A DNA stretch of 64,000 bases from Ardenticatenaceae bacterium (GTDB lineage Bacteria > Chloroflexota > Anaerolineae > Promineifilales > Promineifilaceae). A program made the translations under genes and the position numbers. Location of the stretch: contig JACKBV010000002.1 in NCBI GenBank assembly GCA_020634315.1, forward strand, positions 186,001 through 250,000. The letters run 5' to 3'. Numbering within the stretch: the first letter of the stretch is position 1; every line of letters starts with the position of its first letter. Of this stretch, positions 27,865 to 36,414 are shown in pieces. The notes beneath the pieces were generated by a model that worked only from the letters and a program-made list of their open reading frames with translations, ran no database searches and was not told where the DNA came from.

Positions 27865-27908
27865 AAAAAAAAAGCATCCTCAAAAGTGCTAACACACTTT
27901 AGGATGCT
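27865..27908 (-). terminator. Strong Rho-independent terminator, possibly an attenuator
   Basis: AGCATCCT (27873-27880) pairs with AGGATGCT (27900-27907), extended by an inner AAAGTG/CACTTT stem. On the minus strand it is followed by nine T. It is about 180 nt after the cNMP-protein stop and about 100 nt before the acyl-CoA dehydrogenase start. A candidate -10 (27951-27956) lies just upstream of it, so it could also act on transcripts heading into the synthase operon. Confidence 0.85.
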
Positions 27909-27950
27909 CCCCTTTTGTTTTGTTTATTGGTTCGCTAACTACCGAAAAAC

Positions 27951-27959
27951 ATTGTAACA
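27951..27959 (-). promoter_or_regulatory. Extended -10 element upstream of the terminator/synthase operon
   Basis: TGTTACAAT on the minus strand lies within an imperfect palindrome CATTGT-N10-ACAATG. A transcript from here would start near 27944 and meet the terminator within about 80 nt. Confidence 0.4.
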
Positions 27960-27979
27960 ATTTTCACAATGGCGAAAGA

Positions 27980-27993
27980 GTGACAAATGTCAC
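27980..27993. promoter_or_regulatory. Palindrome GTGAC-N4-GTCAC
   Basis: A perfect 14-nt palindrome with half-sites similar in style to CRP/FNR-family operators. It is about 25 nt upstream of the candidate -10 at 27951-27959. No CRP/FNR-type regulator gene is in the window; the neighbouring cNMP protein has no DNA-binding domain. Confidence 0.25.
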
Positions 27994-28088
27994 ATTAATC
28001 ATATGAACAATGACTGTAGCCTTATTTTAGGTGTGGGGTTTGGGTGTGAAGGGCATTGGACAGGCACAATGGACGGCTCCCCCGCTGC

Positions 28089-28601
28089 TTATTTGCCCAC
28101 ATTGTTTGCGGTGTCTGACAACATTAACTGGTACTGACGAATGGTTAAGTCAGTGTGGCGAATTTTCAAGGCGAGATCGGCCGCCAGGTTTTTCATGACT
28201 TTATAGCCCAACTCAGGATACGTATTGCACAAAAACATCAGGCGCTCACGGGAAATGCGCAACACATAGGTTTTGTCGCGGCTGATGCGAACAGTGGCTG
28301 AGCGAATACCCTGATCAACCAATGACACTTCCCCAAACACCTGTCCCGGACGTAATTCGGCGACCACAACGGATTCCATTTCTTGCTGTGTGGCGGAGAC
28401 AAATCCCGGATTGACTAAAATTTCAACTGCGCCTTCGCCAATCACGTACATTTCATCCGTGCTTTCGTTTTCTTGGATGAGGATCTCCCCTTTGCTGTAA
28501 ATCGCTGGCTCGCAAATGGCAGCAACCAGTTGTAGTTGTGTGTCGGTTAAACTATCGAAAATCTCAGCCAGGGCAAGAATGGGAATAACAGGTTTCGTCA
28601 T
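28089..28601 (-). CDS. Stand-alone cyclic-nucleotide-binding (CRP-fold) domain protein
   Basis: 170 residues. It is a single cNMP-binding jelly roll: GEILIQENESTDEMYVIGEG, then the phosphate-binding cassette GQVFGEVSLVDQGIRSATV, where Glu and Arg positions match the family. A C-terminal helix follows (NLAADLALKIRHTD). There is no helix-turn-helix or enzyme domain, so it probably regulates a partner by binding a nucleotide. The ATG at 28601 is preceded by GGAG; a TTG one codon upstream is unlikely. Confidence 0.85.
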   Translation of the reverse strand: MTKPVIPILALAEIFDSLTDTQLQLVAAICEPAIYSKGEILIQENESTDEMYVIGEGAVEILVNPGFVSATQQEMESVVVAELRPGQVFGEVSLVDQGIRSATVRISRDKTYVLRISRERLMFLCNTYPELGYKVMKNLAADLALKIRHTDLTIRQYQLMLSDTANNVGK

Positions 28602-28631
28602 CAATTCTTTTGCTCCATACGCCTGCCGCTT

Positions 28632-29282
28632 TTAGACAGTGTCGCTCTTTGCGGGCAGGTGCGATGTGATAAATCCGGACATTAGTATATCACTATCTTG
28701 TGAAAAGTGGGCTTTGCAAATGGCGGTGTTGGGCATGCGGACGGATTCCAGGAAACGGCCGTATCGCCGCATCGTCTCCGCAGTAGCCACAGTTGTCCCC
28801 GTCAAAAGAAACCAGATCAACGCACGTAAAAACATACCGTGACTAAAAACAGCAATAAAATCAGCCGGATGTGCCTTTAAGCGAGCAGTTAGAGCATGCA
28901 CACGGTCTAGCAACTCAGCAAAAGACTCGCCATCACCATCTTTATAATGCGGATCATTGCGTTCCCAGTAAGCACGCGCAAAGGGAGCACGGTCGCTGCC
29001 GGTTGTGCCATCATAACGTTGTGGATCAAGATACGTGAATTCATAAACCGGCCACTCGACAACCGGCACCGGATCAAAGTGTGTGATCGTGGGAACGGCC
29101 GTTTGCCGGGCGCGTACATATGGAGACACCACAATCAAATCCGGCTTGCGCGGAAACGCCTGCACCACATACTGCGCTTCCAACTCCCCATGCGGCGTTA
29201 ATTGCGATTCCTCCGGATGCACAGTCGGCAAATTCGCGTTTGAGACACTCTCTCCATGTCTGATCAACCAGACAATTGGCAT
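28632..29282 (-). CDS. Histidine phosphatase (phosphoglycerate mutase-like)
   Basis: About 216 residues. The catalytic motif LIRHGESVSN is at the N-terminus, the downstream Arg is in SPYVRARQTA, the acid Glu is probably in the GDGESFAEL segment, and the second His is in VFSHGMF. It dephosphorylates a small molecule or acts as a mutase; the substrate is unknown. The frame extends to 29363, but the ATG at 29282 with GTGAGGG upstream gives the usual family N-terminus. Confidence 0.88.
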   Translation of the reverse strand: MPIVWLIRHGESVSNANLPTVHPEESQLTPHGELEAQYVVQAFPRKPDLIVVSPYVRARQTAVPTITHFDPVPVVEWPVYEFTYLDPQRYDGTTGSDRAPFARAYWERNDPHYKDGDGESFAELLDRVHALTARLKAHPADFIAVFSHGMFLRALIWFLLTGTTVATAETMRRYGRFLESVRMPNTAICKAHFSQDSDILMSGFITSHLPAKSDTV

Positions 29283-29361
29283 AATATAACCCTCACCATA
29301 AAAAAATATTTCGACCCGTTTCAGTGTACCAAAAGAGCCGCAAACAATCAGCATTACAAAC

Positions 29362-29394
29362 AAAAAAGGCCTATTGGAAACACCAACAGGCCTT
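29362..29394 (-). terminator. Rho-independent terminator of the nucleoside transporter operon
   Basis: AAGGCCT-A-TTGG pairs with CCAA-C-AGGCCTT around AAACA; six T follow on the minus strand. It is 23 nt after the permease stop. Confidence 0.9.
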
Positions 29395-29416
29395 CATACT
29401 ACATTCTCTATCGGTG

Positions 29417-30382
29417 CTACAACCCACGTTCACCGCGAATATACGGCACACCCAATGCGGCCGGCGCACCCAACCGCTTGCGCGTAGCTGCCCGCGACCC
29501 CAACATCAAGGCCAAAATCGTCAACACATAGGGCATCATCTGCAAGAAAAAGCCATAATTCGAGTTAATGTACAGTGGATTTGTGAAGCCTAATAACACA
29601 GATGGCCCTTGCAAATCCAAAATACCACGCCGCAATGCCCCAAACAAATAACCACCCAACGCCGCGCGTAATGGATCCCACTGCGCAAAAATGACCAGCC
29701 CAACAGCAATCCACCCTTGCCCTGATGTCGTTTGGGAACTGTACCAGCCCGGCGACACAGACAGGCTAATCGTTGCTCCGGCCAAACCTGCCAGACAGCC
29801 ACCCACAAACACATAAAGATACCGCAGCCGATAAACGTTAATGCCCATCGTATCGGCCGCTTCCGGCTTTTCGCCCACAGCCCGCAAATGCATCCCTGGA
29901 CGAGTGCGATTGATGAAATACCAGCACAGCGGCGCAAAAATATAGCCGACATACACGAGCAAACTGTGATCTTCAAAAAAGACCGGGCCAATAAACGGGA
30001 TAGAAGCCAACAAGGGAATGTCAAAAGAAGGCACCAGGGGCGGCGTTTGCCCGGTCAATCCTTCACCAAAAACCAACGCCAATCCTGTGCCTAAAAATGT
30101 CAGCGACAAGCCACTAACCACCTGATCGGCCTGGAAATGGATCGTGACCAGTCCATGCGCCAGACTTAAAACACCTCCGGCCAAAATGGCAACCAGCAGC
30201 CCCAACCAGACATTTTGAGTCGCCAGCGATGTGCTAAACCCGGCCATCGCCCCCAACAGCATCATGCCTTCCACACCCAGGTTAAGAATACCTGAGCGCT
30301 CGGCAAAAATTTCGCCAATGGCGGCAAAAAGGAGAATGGTTCCGGTGGCTAAACCTGCGTGCAAGATGATGATGGGGTTCAT
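29417..30382 (-). CDS. Nucleoside ABC transporter permease (NupQ/YufQ-like)
   Basis: 321 residues with 8-10 hydrophobic segments. The N-terminal block LLFAAIGEIFAERSGILNLGVEGMM is the signature of the second permease of BMP/PnrA-dependent nucleoside importers (BPD_transp_2 family). It overlaps the upstream permease by 4 nt (ATGA), so the two are translationally coupled and should form a heterodimer. It contains no exact ACGGCCGT. Confidence 0.9.
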   Translation of the reverse strand: MNPIIILHAGLATGTILLFAAIGEIFAERSGILNLGVEGMMLLGAMAGFSTSLATQNVWLGLLVAILAGGVLSLAHGLVTIHFQADQVVSGLSLTFLGTGLALVFGEGLTGQTPPLVPSFDIPLLASIPFIGPVFFEDHSLLVYVGYIFAPLCWYFINRTRPGMHLRAVGEKPEAADTMGINVYRLRYLYVFVGGCLAGLAGATISLSVSPGWYSSQTTSGQGWIAVGLVIFAQWDPLRAALGGYLFGALRRGILDLQGPSVLLGFTNPLYINSNYGFFLQMMPYVLTILALMLGSRAATRKRLGAPAALGVPYIRGERGL

Positions 30383-31539
30383 GCGGCCTCCGTGACAGCC
30401 TGGGAGCGAACCAGGCGAATTTTGTAGCGCAACAAAACATCGCTGCTAATGACCATGAACAAAATGATGCCTTGTAACAACTGCGACAACCCGGATGGCT
30501 GAATCTCGCGCCCGGCCACGATCAATGCGCCAAACAAAATGGAGACGATGATGACCGCAAATGGGTTGAGTTTTGCCAACCAGGCAACGATGATGCCGGT
30601 GAAGCCATATCCGGGGGAAATGCGCTCTTGCAGCCGATGAACTACACCGCTGATTTCGGCCATTCCGGCCAGGCCAGCCAATGCACCAGAAACCATCATC
30701 ACCAACACAATGTTGCGCGTAATGTTCAGACCGGCATAGCGAGCTGCTTTCGGATTATCGCCAATCAGTTTGATTTCGTAGCCCCAACTGCTGCGTGCTA
30801 ACATCCACCAAACGATAACGGCCGCTACCACCCCAAAAGCGACACCACCATGCAGTGTCATGCCCGAAATTCTATCAAGGCCGATGCTGCTTAAGAAATT
30901 GGCGAGTGGCCCACCGGCAGCGATAAAGTCGCCATACTCACGGGCGTAATCAGTGATACGTGGCAGCCATGCTGATTTTTCAAACACAGGCGTCATTTGG
31001 AAACCGGCATCGCTCCAGCGGTCGAAAATCCAGAAATTGTTCCAGAAAACGGCAATGTAGTTAAGCATTAACGTGGTGATGATTTCGTTGAGGTTGAAGC
31101 GTGCTTTCAGGTAGCCAGGGAAAAAGCCCCAAACCGCGCCGCCGATCAGCCCCATGAGAGCCATGGCACCAATCACCACGACTTTGGGACTGTCCAGGGG
31201 AACCAGGGGCACCAACACCACCGTGCTGGCGAAAAATGCGCCCATGTAAAATTGTCCCTCAGCGCCAATGTTCCACAATTTCATTTTGAAGGCGATGGTG
31301 CAGGCGAGACCGACTAAAATTAGCGGTGTGGCTTTTACCATTGTGTCGGAAAATGTGGCCCAACTGCCAAATGTGGCTTCGTAAAAGAATTTGGCGACGC
31401 GCAGCGGTTCCCCGCCAATGAGTTTGAGAATAATGCCGCTGACGATAAAAGCGATGACTACTGAGCCAAGTGAGGTGGCGGCAGGCAGCCATTTGGGAAT
31501 GTCTTCAACACGTTTTTCAAATTGGAGCTTATATGGCAT
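30379..31539 (-). CDS. Nucleoside ABC transporter permease (NupP/YufP-like)
   Basis: 386 residues, polytopic, BPD_transp_2 family. It includes the family stretch PLILVGLACTIAFKMKLWNIGAEGQFYMGA and the central FNLNEIITTLMLNYIAV segment typical of the first permease of nucleoside importers. It starts with an extended basic N-terminus before the first helix. Located between the ATPase and the second permease genes. Confidence 0.9.
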   Translation of the reverse strand: MPYKLQFEKRVEDIPKWLPAATSLGSVVIAFIVSGIILKLIGGEPLRVAKFFYEATFGSWATFSDTMVKATPLILVGLACTIAFKMKLWNIGAEGQFYMGAFFASTVVLVPLVPLDSPKVVVIGAMALMGLIGGAVWGFFPGYLKARFNLNEIITTLMLNYIAVFWNNFWIFDRWSDAGFQMTPVFEKSAWLPRITDYAREYGDFIAAGGPLANFLSSIGLDRISGMTLHGGVAFGVVAAVIVWWMLARSSWGYEIKLIGDNPKAARYAGLNITRNIVLVMMVSGALAGLAGMAEISGVVHRLQERISPGYGFTGIIVAWLAKLNPFAVIIVSILFGALIVAGREIQPSGLSQLLQGIILFMVISSDVLLRYKIRLVRSQAVTEAA

Positions 31540-31593
31540 GTCACTATTCCATTTTAGCTGTGTAATGGGTTACACGGCTAACGCATCAGCGCC

Positions 31594-33111
31594 CTAATGA
31601 ACGGCCGTTCCCGTCATCATCAAGCCAATTTCATGCACATCAGCCTGATCGGCATCCAAAATACCCATGATGCGCCCTTCGGAGATAACAGCAATGCGGT
31701 CACTGAGGGCAAGGATTTCTTCCAGCTCTTCAGAGATAAGGAGAACGGCCGTTCCCGCCTCCCTTTGCGCCAACAACAACTTCTGAATCGCTTCAATCGC
31801 CCCCACATCCAGGCCGCGCGTAGGCTGCACAGCAACCATCAACTGCGGCTGCGACGAAATTTCACGGGCAAGAATCACCTTTTGCAAATTACCACCCGAC
31901 AACTTACGCGCCATTGTGCGTACGCCGGGGGCCAAAATATCATAGGCATCTTTTAACTCGCGGGCGCGTTGGCGAGCATTGGTAAAGTTAATGCTCCAGC
32001 CGTTGCCAATCGGCGCTTGCCGGTAACATTTCATAATCGTGTTTTCCGTGATGGTCATGTTCGGGGCACTGCCAACACCGGTACGGTCTTCCGGCACATG
32101 GGAAACGCCCTGCTTAATGGCGGCACTGGGCGGACGGTTGCTAACCTCTTGCCCATTGATTTTGATGCTGCCGCTGCACGGCCGTAACCCGGTAATCACC
32201 TCGGCCAATTCACTTTGACCATTGCCGGCAATTGCCGCAATCCCTAAAATTTCACCGGCACGCACTTCCAGCGACAGCTTGCGCAAGGCGGGAACGCCTT
32301 TGTCGTTCACCGCCTCCACATCTTTGACGGAGAGCACGACATCGCCGGGCGTTTGCGGCGTTTTCTCGACAGTGAAGACCACGCCGCGTCCCACCATTAA
32401 CCGCGCCAAATCTTCTTTGGTCAACCCTTCCATGCTGCGCCCTTCGGCGGTCACTTTGCCTTTGCGCAGCACGGTAATACGGTCGGCAACGGCCGTTACC
32501 TCATGCAATTTGTGGCTGATGAAAATAATCGACTTACCCTGATCCACCATGGCCCGCATCGTGCCCATCAACTCTTCAATTTCCTGCGGAGCGAGAACGG
32601 CCGTTGGCTCATCCATGATCAAAATTCGTGCGCCGCGGTACAGCGTCTTCAAAATCTCCACCCGCTGCTGCTCCCCCACCGACAACTGCCAGATTTTCGC
32701 CGTCGGGTCCACCCGCAGCCCAAACTGCTCCTGCAACGCCAAAATCTTCTGATCGTACTCCGCCAATCGCATAAAAAAGCGAGGCTCATTTAACCCCAGC
32801 AAAATATTTTCAGTTACCGTTTGTGTCGGCACCAACATGAAATGTTGGTGTACCATCCCAATTCCTCTGGCAATGGCATCCTTTGGAGAATGAAAATTAA
32901 CCGGTTCACCATAAATCTTAATCGTGCCCGATGTCTGTTTATACAAACCAGCCAGCACATTCATCAGGGTGCTCTTGCCTGCGCCATTTTCACCGAGCAA
33001 AGCATGAATCTCTCCCTGCTTCAGCGTGAAATTCACATGATCATTCGCCAGCACACCTGGAAAACGGATCACAATATCCTTCATTTCAACTGCATAGGGC
33101 ATTTCAGTCAT
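31594..33111 (-). CDS. Nucleoside/sugar-type ABC transporter ATPase with duplicated nucleotide-binding domains
   Basis: About 505 residues with two NBDs. NBD1: Walker A GENGAGKST, signature LSVGEQQRVEILK, Walker B ILIMDEPTAVL. NBD2: degenerate Walker A AIAGNGQSE, signature LSGGNLQKVILA, Walker B-like LMVAVQPTRGLDV (the Asp/Glu pair is changed, as is usual for this family). This is the YufO/NupO type. The ATG at 33111, preceded by GGGAAG, is preferred over a frame start at 33141. It follows the binding-protein gene after an intercistronic hairpin. Confidence 0.93.
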   Translation of the reverse strand: MTEMPYAVEMKDIVIRFPGVLANDHVNFTLKQGEIHALLGENGAGKSTLMNVLAGLYKQTSGTIKIYGEPVNFHSPKDAIARGIGMVHQHFMLVPTQTVTENILLGLNEPRFFMRLAEYDQKILALQEQFGLRVDPTAKIWQLSVGEQQRVEILKTLYRGARILIMDEPTAVLAPQEIEELMGTMRAMVDQGKSIIFISHKLHEVTAVADRITVLRKGKVTAEGRSMEGLTKEDLARLMVGRGVVFTVEKTPQTPGDVVLSVKDVEAVNDKGVPALRKLSLEVRAGEILGIAAIAGNGQSELAEVITGLRPCSGSIKINGQEVSNRPPSAAIKQGVSHVPEDRTGVGSAPNMTITENTIMKCYRQAPIGNGWSINFTNARQRARELKDAYDILAPGVRTMARKLSGGNLQKVILAREISSQPQLMVAVQPTRGLDVGAIEAIQKLLLAQREAGTAVLLISEELEEILALSDRIAVISEGRIMGILDADQADVHEIGLMMTGTAVH

Positions 33112-33189
33112 GGTTCTTCCCCAAAAGCCAGAGGTAAACACAAGAGCAAGGAACCAATGTCCACATCACTCTTATCATTGTGCAAAAAC

Positions 33190-33221
33190 AAAGCGAGAGG
33201 GGCTGTCACCCCTCTCGCTTT
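33190..33221 (-). terminator. Intercistronic terminator/attenuator after the binding protein gene
   Basis: AAGCGAGAGGGG pairs with CCCCTCTCGCTT around a 6-nt loop, followed on the minus strand by TTGTTTTT. It lies between the lipoprotein gene and the transporter ATPase, the usual way to make binding protein in excess over the membrane parts. Confidence 0.88.
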
Positions 33222-33234
33222 CACTTACATACAG

Positions 33235-34539
33235 TTACGAATCAAGCTCAGGCAATTCGGCCGTGATGTTTTCATTCCACCAATACATGCACGTCTTGCA
33301 CTCGCTGCCAAATTGAGAAAACCCATCCAGGTCAAGCTGTTCTAAGCTGACGCCGTCTTCCAAAACCACATTACCCTGATTATCGGTGATGGGGCCTTTG
33401 AAAACGTCAAAACGGGTAAATTCCCCGGCCAACATCTTGCTCAGCGTGTCGCGAATCAGAGCCAGGTCTTCTTCGGGCAAACCTTCCACACCAGGTTGTG
33501 GGGTTTCACCTTCCATGAAGCCATACAGCCCCAACGCGCCGCTGTCAGCATCGAAGTATTCCCAACCGCCTGTCCAGGTTCCTGCACGCGAACCTTCGAT
33601 AATGCGTGCATACTCCGGCCCCCAATTCCAATACATGGAAGTGAGGCAAGCATCGGCCACACAGTTGCCGGAATAATCATAGGTAATACCCCATTTGCCT
33701 TCGGGAGCAGCTTCTGCCGGAGCGGGGGTGTCTGCACCGGTCATCACAACTTGCGCACCACCATCAAACAGGGAGGAAGCCGCATCTTTTTCCAAAATGG
33801 GATCGTGCCAGGTGTAAATCCAACGCACATCAATGGTACAGTCGGGGCAGGTTTGTTGAACACCCAAGGAAAATGCATTACCCAGGCGCAGTTCTTCAGG
33901 AATGGGGAAGGTGGCAATGTAACCCAATTTCGGGTTGCCATCTACCTTCGCGCGTGAACCAGCCAGCATCCCGGCCAAATATTTCATATCTTCCATCGCG
34001 CCCATCAAGTTACCGAAGTTCGCTCCGTTCGATTTGTAACCACTGATATGAACAATGTCTACATCCGGGAACTCTTCAGCAACGATTTCAGACGCATCCA
34101 TGAAACCAAAGGATGTGGTGAAGATAACGTCAAAACCTTTACGCGCCAGAGAACGAATAACCTGCTCGGCATCCGCACCTTCAGCTACGTTTTCGACGTA
34201 GGCGGTGTGTACATCGGCCACGTTGTCTTGCACGTACATGCGGGCAACGTCATGAGCCTGGCTCCAACCACCATCATCATGGGGGCCAACATAAACGAAA
34301 GCGACGTTATATTTTCCATCTTCAATCGCCGGAATCTGATAGCCTTCGCTTGTATCGGCGGCTGGCTCGGTGTCAGCGGCTGGCTCAGTATCGGCGGCTG
34401 GTTCCGTCCCGGCGTTGTTTGCTGCGGCCGGTTCGGTATTGTTTGTCGCTGGCTCATTGCCACCGCCACAGGCGGCCAGGATCAGAGCCAAAGCGGCTAA
34501 TGCAACGAACAAAACAAATAATAGGCGTTTCTCTTTCAT
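33235..34539 (-). CDS. BMP/PnrA-family nucleoside-binding lipoprotein
   Basis: 434 residues. The signal peptide ends in lipobox LILAAC (Cys 24). A linker with three EPAADT repeats is followed by a BMP (PF02608) domain: YNVAFVYVGPHDDGGWSQAHD, GFDVIFTTSFGFMD and ADVVMTGADTPAP-like segments. It delivers a nucleoside to the permease pair encoded downstream. The start has GAGGAG 8 nt upstream. The gene has no exact ACGGCCGT copy. The last 25 residues include a CKTC motif. Confidence 0.92.
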   Translation of the reverse strand: MKEKRLLFVLFVALAALALILAACGGGNEPATNNTEPAAANNAGTEPAADTEPAADTEPAADTSEGYQIPAIEDGKYNVAFVYVGPHDDGGWSQAHDVARMYVQDNVADVHTAYVENVAEGADAEQVIRSLARKGFDVIFTTSFGFMDASEIVAEEFPDVDIVHISGYKSNGANFGNLMGAMEDMKYLAGMLAGSRAKVDGNPKLGYIATFPIPEELRLGNAFSLGVQQTCPDCTIDVRWIYTWHDPILEKDAASSLFDGGAQVVMTGADTPAPAEAAPEGKWGITYDYSGNCVADACLTSMYWNWGPEYARIIEGSRAGTWTGGWEYFDADSGALGLYGFMEGETPQPGVEGLPEEDLALIRDTLSKMLAGEFTRFDVFKGPITDNQGNVVLEDGVSLEQLDLDGFSQFGSECKTCMYWWNENITAELPELDS

Positions 34540-34561
34540 GTGTATTCTCCTCTGAAAATAG

Positions 34562-34615
34562 CCTCCCGGAGGTTCATCTCATGCGGCGAGCCTTCCATTG
34601 CCAACCTCCGGGAGG
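34562..34615 (-). promoter_or_regulatory. Large inverted repeat in the leader of the nucleoside-binding protein gene
   Basis: CCTCCCGGAGGTT (34562-34574) pairs with AACCTCCGGGAGG (34603-34615). The loop is 28 nt. Each arm is also self-complementary (CCTCC-N-GGAGG), so two folds compete. It lies between about 25 and 75 nt upstream of the start codon. An AGAGGAGA sequence precedes it as well as follows it. No known riboswitch class is recognised. Confidence 0.5.
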
Positions 34616-34994
34616 TTGGTTTTCATTCATGGTGGTCGGCAGCCGCCGGTGAAGTCTCCTCTGTAAAATAATTGGGCAGTTAACCCTTTTTCGCTATCAA
34701 AACGACCTGACTACGCTTGAATGAGGATAGACAATGGCTCCACAAAGCTTTGCGTGGCCGGGCTTTTGATTTCTTGTGGTTGTTTGCAACCAGACGTGCT
34801 GGTCTTCTTGTTGGTTTACTGGGTTGCAGGGCATCACCTCCTTCACAAAATCTACCATGCATGAGGGGGATAAAAACAGATGAATCGTCGTGGTTTTGTT
34901 ATGCTTCACACTCATCACAGTTACAGATTATGAGCATACCGTTTTTTGTTAGCAGCGTCACCTGCTATTATTCGCGATTTTTATATGACAGTTG
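34616..34994. other. Intergenic region between the binding-protein gene and the metalloprotease gene
   Basis: About 380 nt without a supportable gene. On the minus strand it contains AAGGAGGTGAT (34833-34843), an extended match to the 16S anti-Shine-Dalgarno sequence, but the next ATG is only 2 nt away and encodes an unrecognisable 45-residue frame. It probably holds the promoter of the transporter operon. Confidence 0.4.
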
Positions 34995-36167
34995 TCAGCG
35001 ATCTTGCCCAATGACATCCAGTTCACCTTGATAATAGGCAATTGCCTGCTCATTTGCCGTCGTTTGCGCCAATGATAATGCCTGTTGTAAATCGGCATGG
35101 GCACGCTGCATCTGCCTCTGCTGCCGGGAAACCTGGCTGTGCAGATGATATAAACGCGCCAATTGCAGTGGATCGCTTTCTGGCTCGGTTTGGGTGAGGG
35201 CAATGGCCTGACTAATATGGCTGTCGGCTTCCTCTAAATGACTGATATCGAGGTTGTATTTGCCCAATAACTGATGGGCAAAGGCGGCGCTGATGTTATT
35301 GGGCAAGCCAAGGCTAAGTGCCTGTCGCGTGTGCTCAATGGCACGCAATGGGACTTGCCGTTTGCCTTCGCTGAGCAGAAGTGCCATTTCCAGATGCGCA
35401 GAGCCGGAATCGGGCATTGTGCGCAGTAGTTGTGCAAGCTGGTATTTGGCTTTGTTGACGGCACCGCCACGGCGCAGGGCATCAATGTAACGAATTTGGG
35501 TTTGGGTATCGAGGGTATCGCGGGCGGACGCGGCCAGTGCGTGAAAAGCGTCTTGATAGGCGAGCGAATCATGGGCCAACATCTCAAACCAGCCGCGCCG
35601 GTCGCCTTGCCAAAAGAGGAAGAGGAGGGCGATATGAAAAACGGCCGTTACGCCACTCCACAACGGTGTTGCCCCAAAATCATAAATCATTCTCCAGTCA
35701 CCCTCGAAGCCGAGTAAGGTGAAAACTGGATAATAGATGAGGGAAAAGTAGACCTGGAAACGAAAAGCGCGTAAGCCGAAGTAACGCAAGGCAGAGTAAC
35801 GATGATGGCGCAAAAGCAGCCATACGGTCAGGCCAAAAAGGAGGGAACCCAGCGTTCCGGCCAGGCTGATAAACCAATATTGGAACGGGGTGAACTGCCC
35901 GGAAGGAATGATGTAGCCCCAAAAGGCGCGGTAGGCAAATTCGACGACCTGGCCGCCAGAGGCCCAGGTAGCCAGTGAATGTGAAAATTCATGAAAAAAG
36001 ACGCCGATGGGGACAGCAATGAAGAATGAGGCTTGTTCAGCCAACTGTTTTTTGTGACGGGTGAGAGGTTCTTGCGTGATGCCTTGCCATTCGCGCCAGA
36101 TAACGGCCGTTAATTGCAGGCTGCGAAAAATATAAAACAGGGAAAGAATATTAGAAATTGCCGACAT
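34995..36167 (-). CDS. Membrane zinc metalloprotease-like protein (M50-type HEFSH) with C-terminal TPRs
   Basis: 390 residues. The N-terminal half has about five hydrophobic segments and the zinc motif HEFSH at 59-63, placed in a membrane segment as in site-2-protease/M50-like proteins. The C-terminal half (about 215-385) is helical with tetratricopeptide-like repeats (NKAKYQLAQLLRTMPDSGSAHLEMA, ARLYHLHSQVSRQQRQMQRAHADLQQA). The usual second M50 motif (NPD, LDG) is not evident, so proteolysis is uncertain. AGGAGAG precedes the ATG. Confidence 0.72.
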   Translation of the reverse strand: MSAISNILSLFYIFRSLQLTAVIWREWQGITQEPLTRHKKQLAEQASFFIAVPIGVFFHEFSHSLATWASGGQVVEFAYRAFWGYIIPSGQFTPFQYWFISLAGTLGSLLFGLTVWLLLRHHRYSALRYFGLRAFRFQVYFSLIYYPVFTLLGFEGDWRMIYDFGATPLWSGVTAVFHIALLFLFWQGDRRGWFEMLAHDSLAYQDAFHALAASARDTLDTQTQIRYIDALRRGGAVNKAKYQLAQLLRTMPDSGSAHLEMALLLSEGKRQVPLRAIEHTRQALSLGLPNNISAAFAHQLLGKYNLDISHLEEADSHISQAIALTQTEPESDPLQLARLYHLHSQVSRQQRQMQRAHADLQQALSLAQTTANEQAIAYYQGELDVIGQDR

Positions 36168-36218
36168 TGACTCTCCTGGTTGCCATGCAGCAGCATGGGA
36201 ATCATACAGCAGGGTAGA

Positions 36219-36330
36219 AGGGGAGACAAGCGAGAATGACGTGGAGAGAGGAGGGAAGAGTGTTGAGAGAGAGGGGAGAAGAGGGTGGAGAGAGGAGGGA
36301 AGAAGGAAGAGGGAGGGGGGAAATAAGGTG
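36219..36330 (+). repeat. Polypurine (GA-rich) tract with a 19-nt direct repeat
   Basis: About 110 nt almost free of pyrimidines on the plus strand. The sequence GTGGAGAGAGGAGGGAAGA occurs at 36241-36259 and 36285-36303. It lies between the divergent metalloprotease and cNMP/PH genes. An open frame through it is Arg/Glu/Gly-rich and is not part of the downstream protein. Confidence 0.75.
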
Positions 36331-36368
36331 GATAACGCTGGTTTTACCTATACATCCTTTTGTTATTA

Positions 36369-36377
36369 TGTTAAAAT
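36369..36377 (+). promoter_or_regulatory. Extended -10 element before the cNMP/PH-domain gene
   Basis: TGTTAAAAT lies 37 nt upstream of the preferred GTG start at 36415. No consensus -35 is seen. Confidence 0.4.
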
Positions 36378-36414
36378 ACGCGCCAATAAAGGATGTTTGC
36401 ATGGGAAGGTTGTG

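Noticed and set aside
34697..34843. Minus-strand frame preceded by AAGGAGGTGAT, an extended Shine-Dalgarno match.
   Set aside because: GGAGG is only 2 nt from the ATG, too close for initiation, and the 45-residue peptide has no recognisable composition. The match alone is not enough for a gene.
34801..34850. GCATCACCTCCTT on the plus strand resembles the 3' end of 16S rRNA.
   Set aside because: Only the anti-Shine-Dalgarno core matches; the upstream helix 45 sequence of 16S rRNA is absent.
36241..36414. N-terminal extension of the cNMP/PH protein through the polypurine tract.
   Set aside because: It is low-complexity Arg/Glu/Gly, a -10 element lies within it, and a GTG with good GGAAGG spacing follows.
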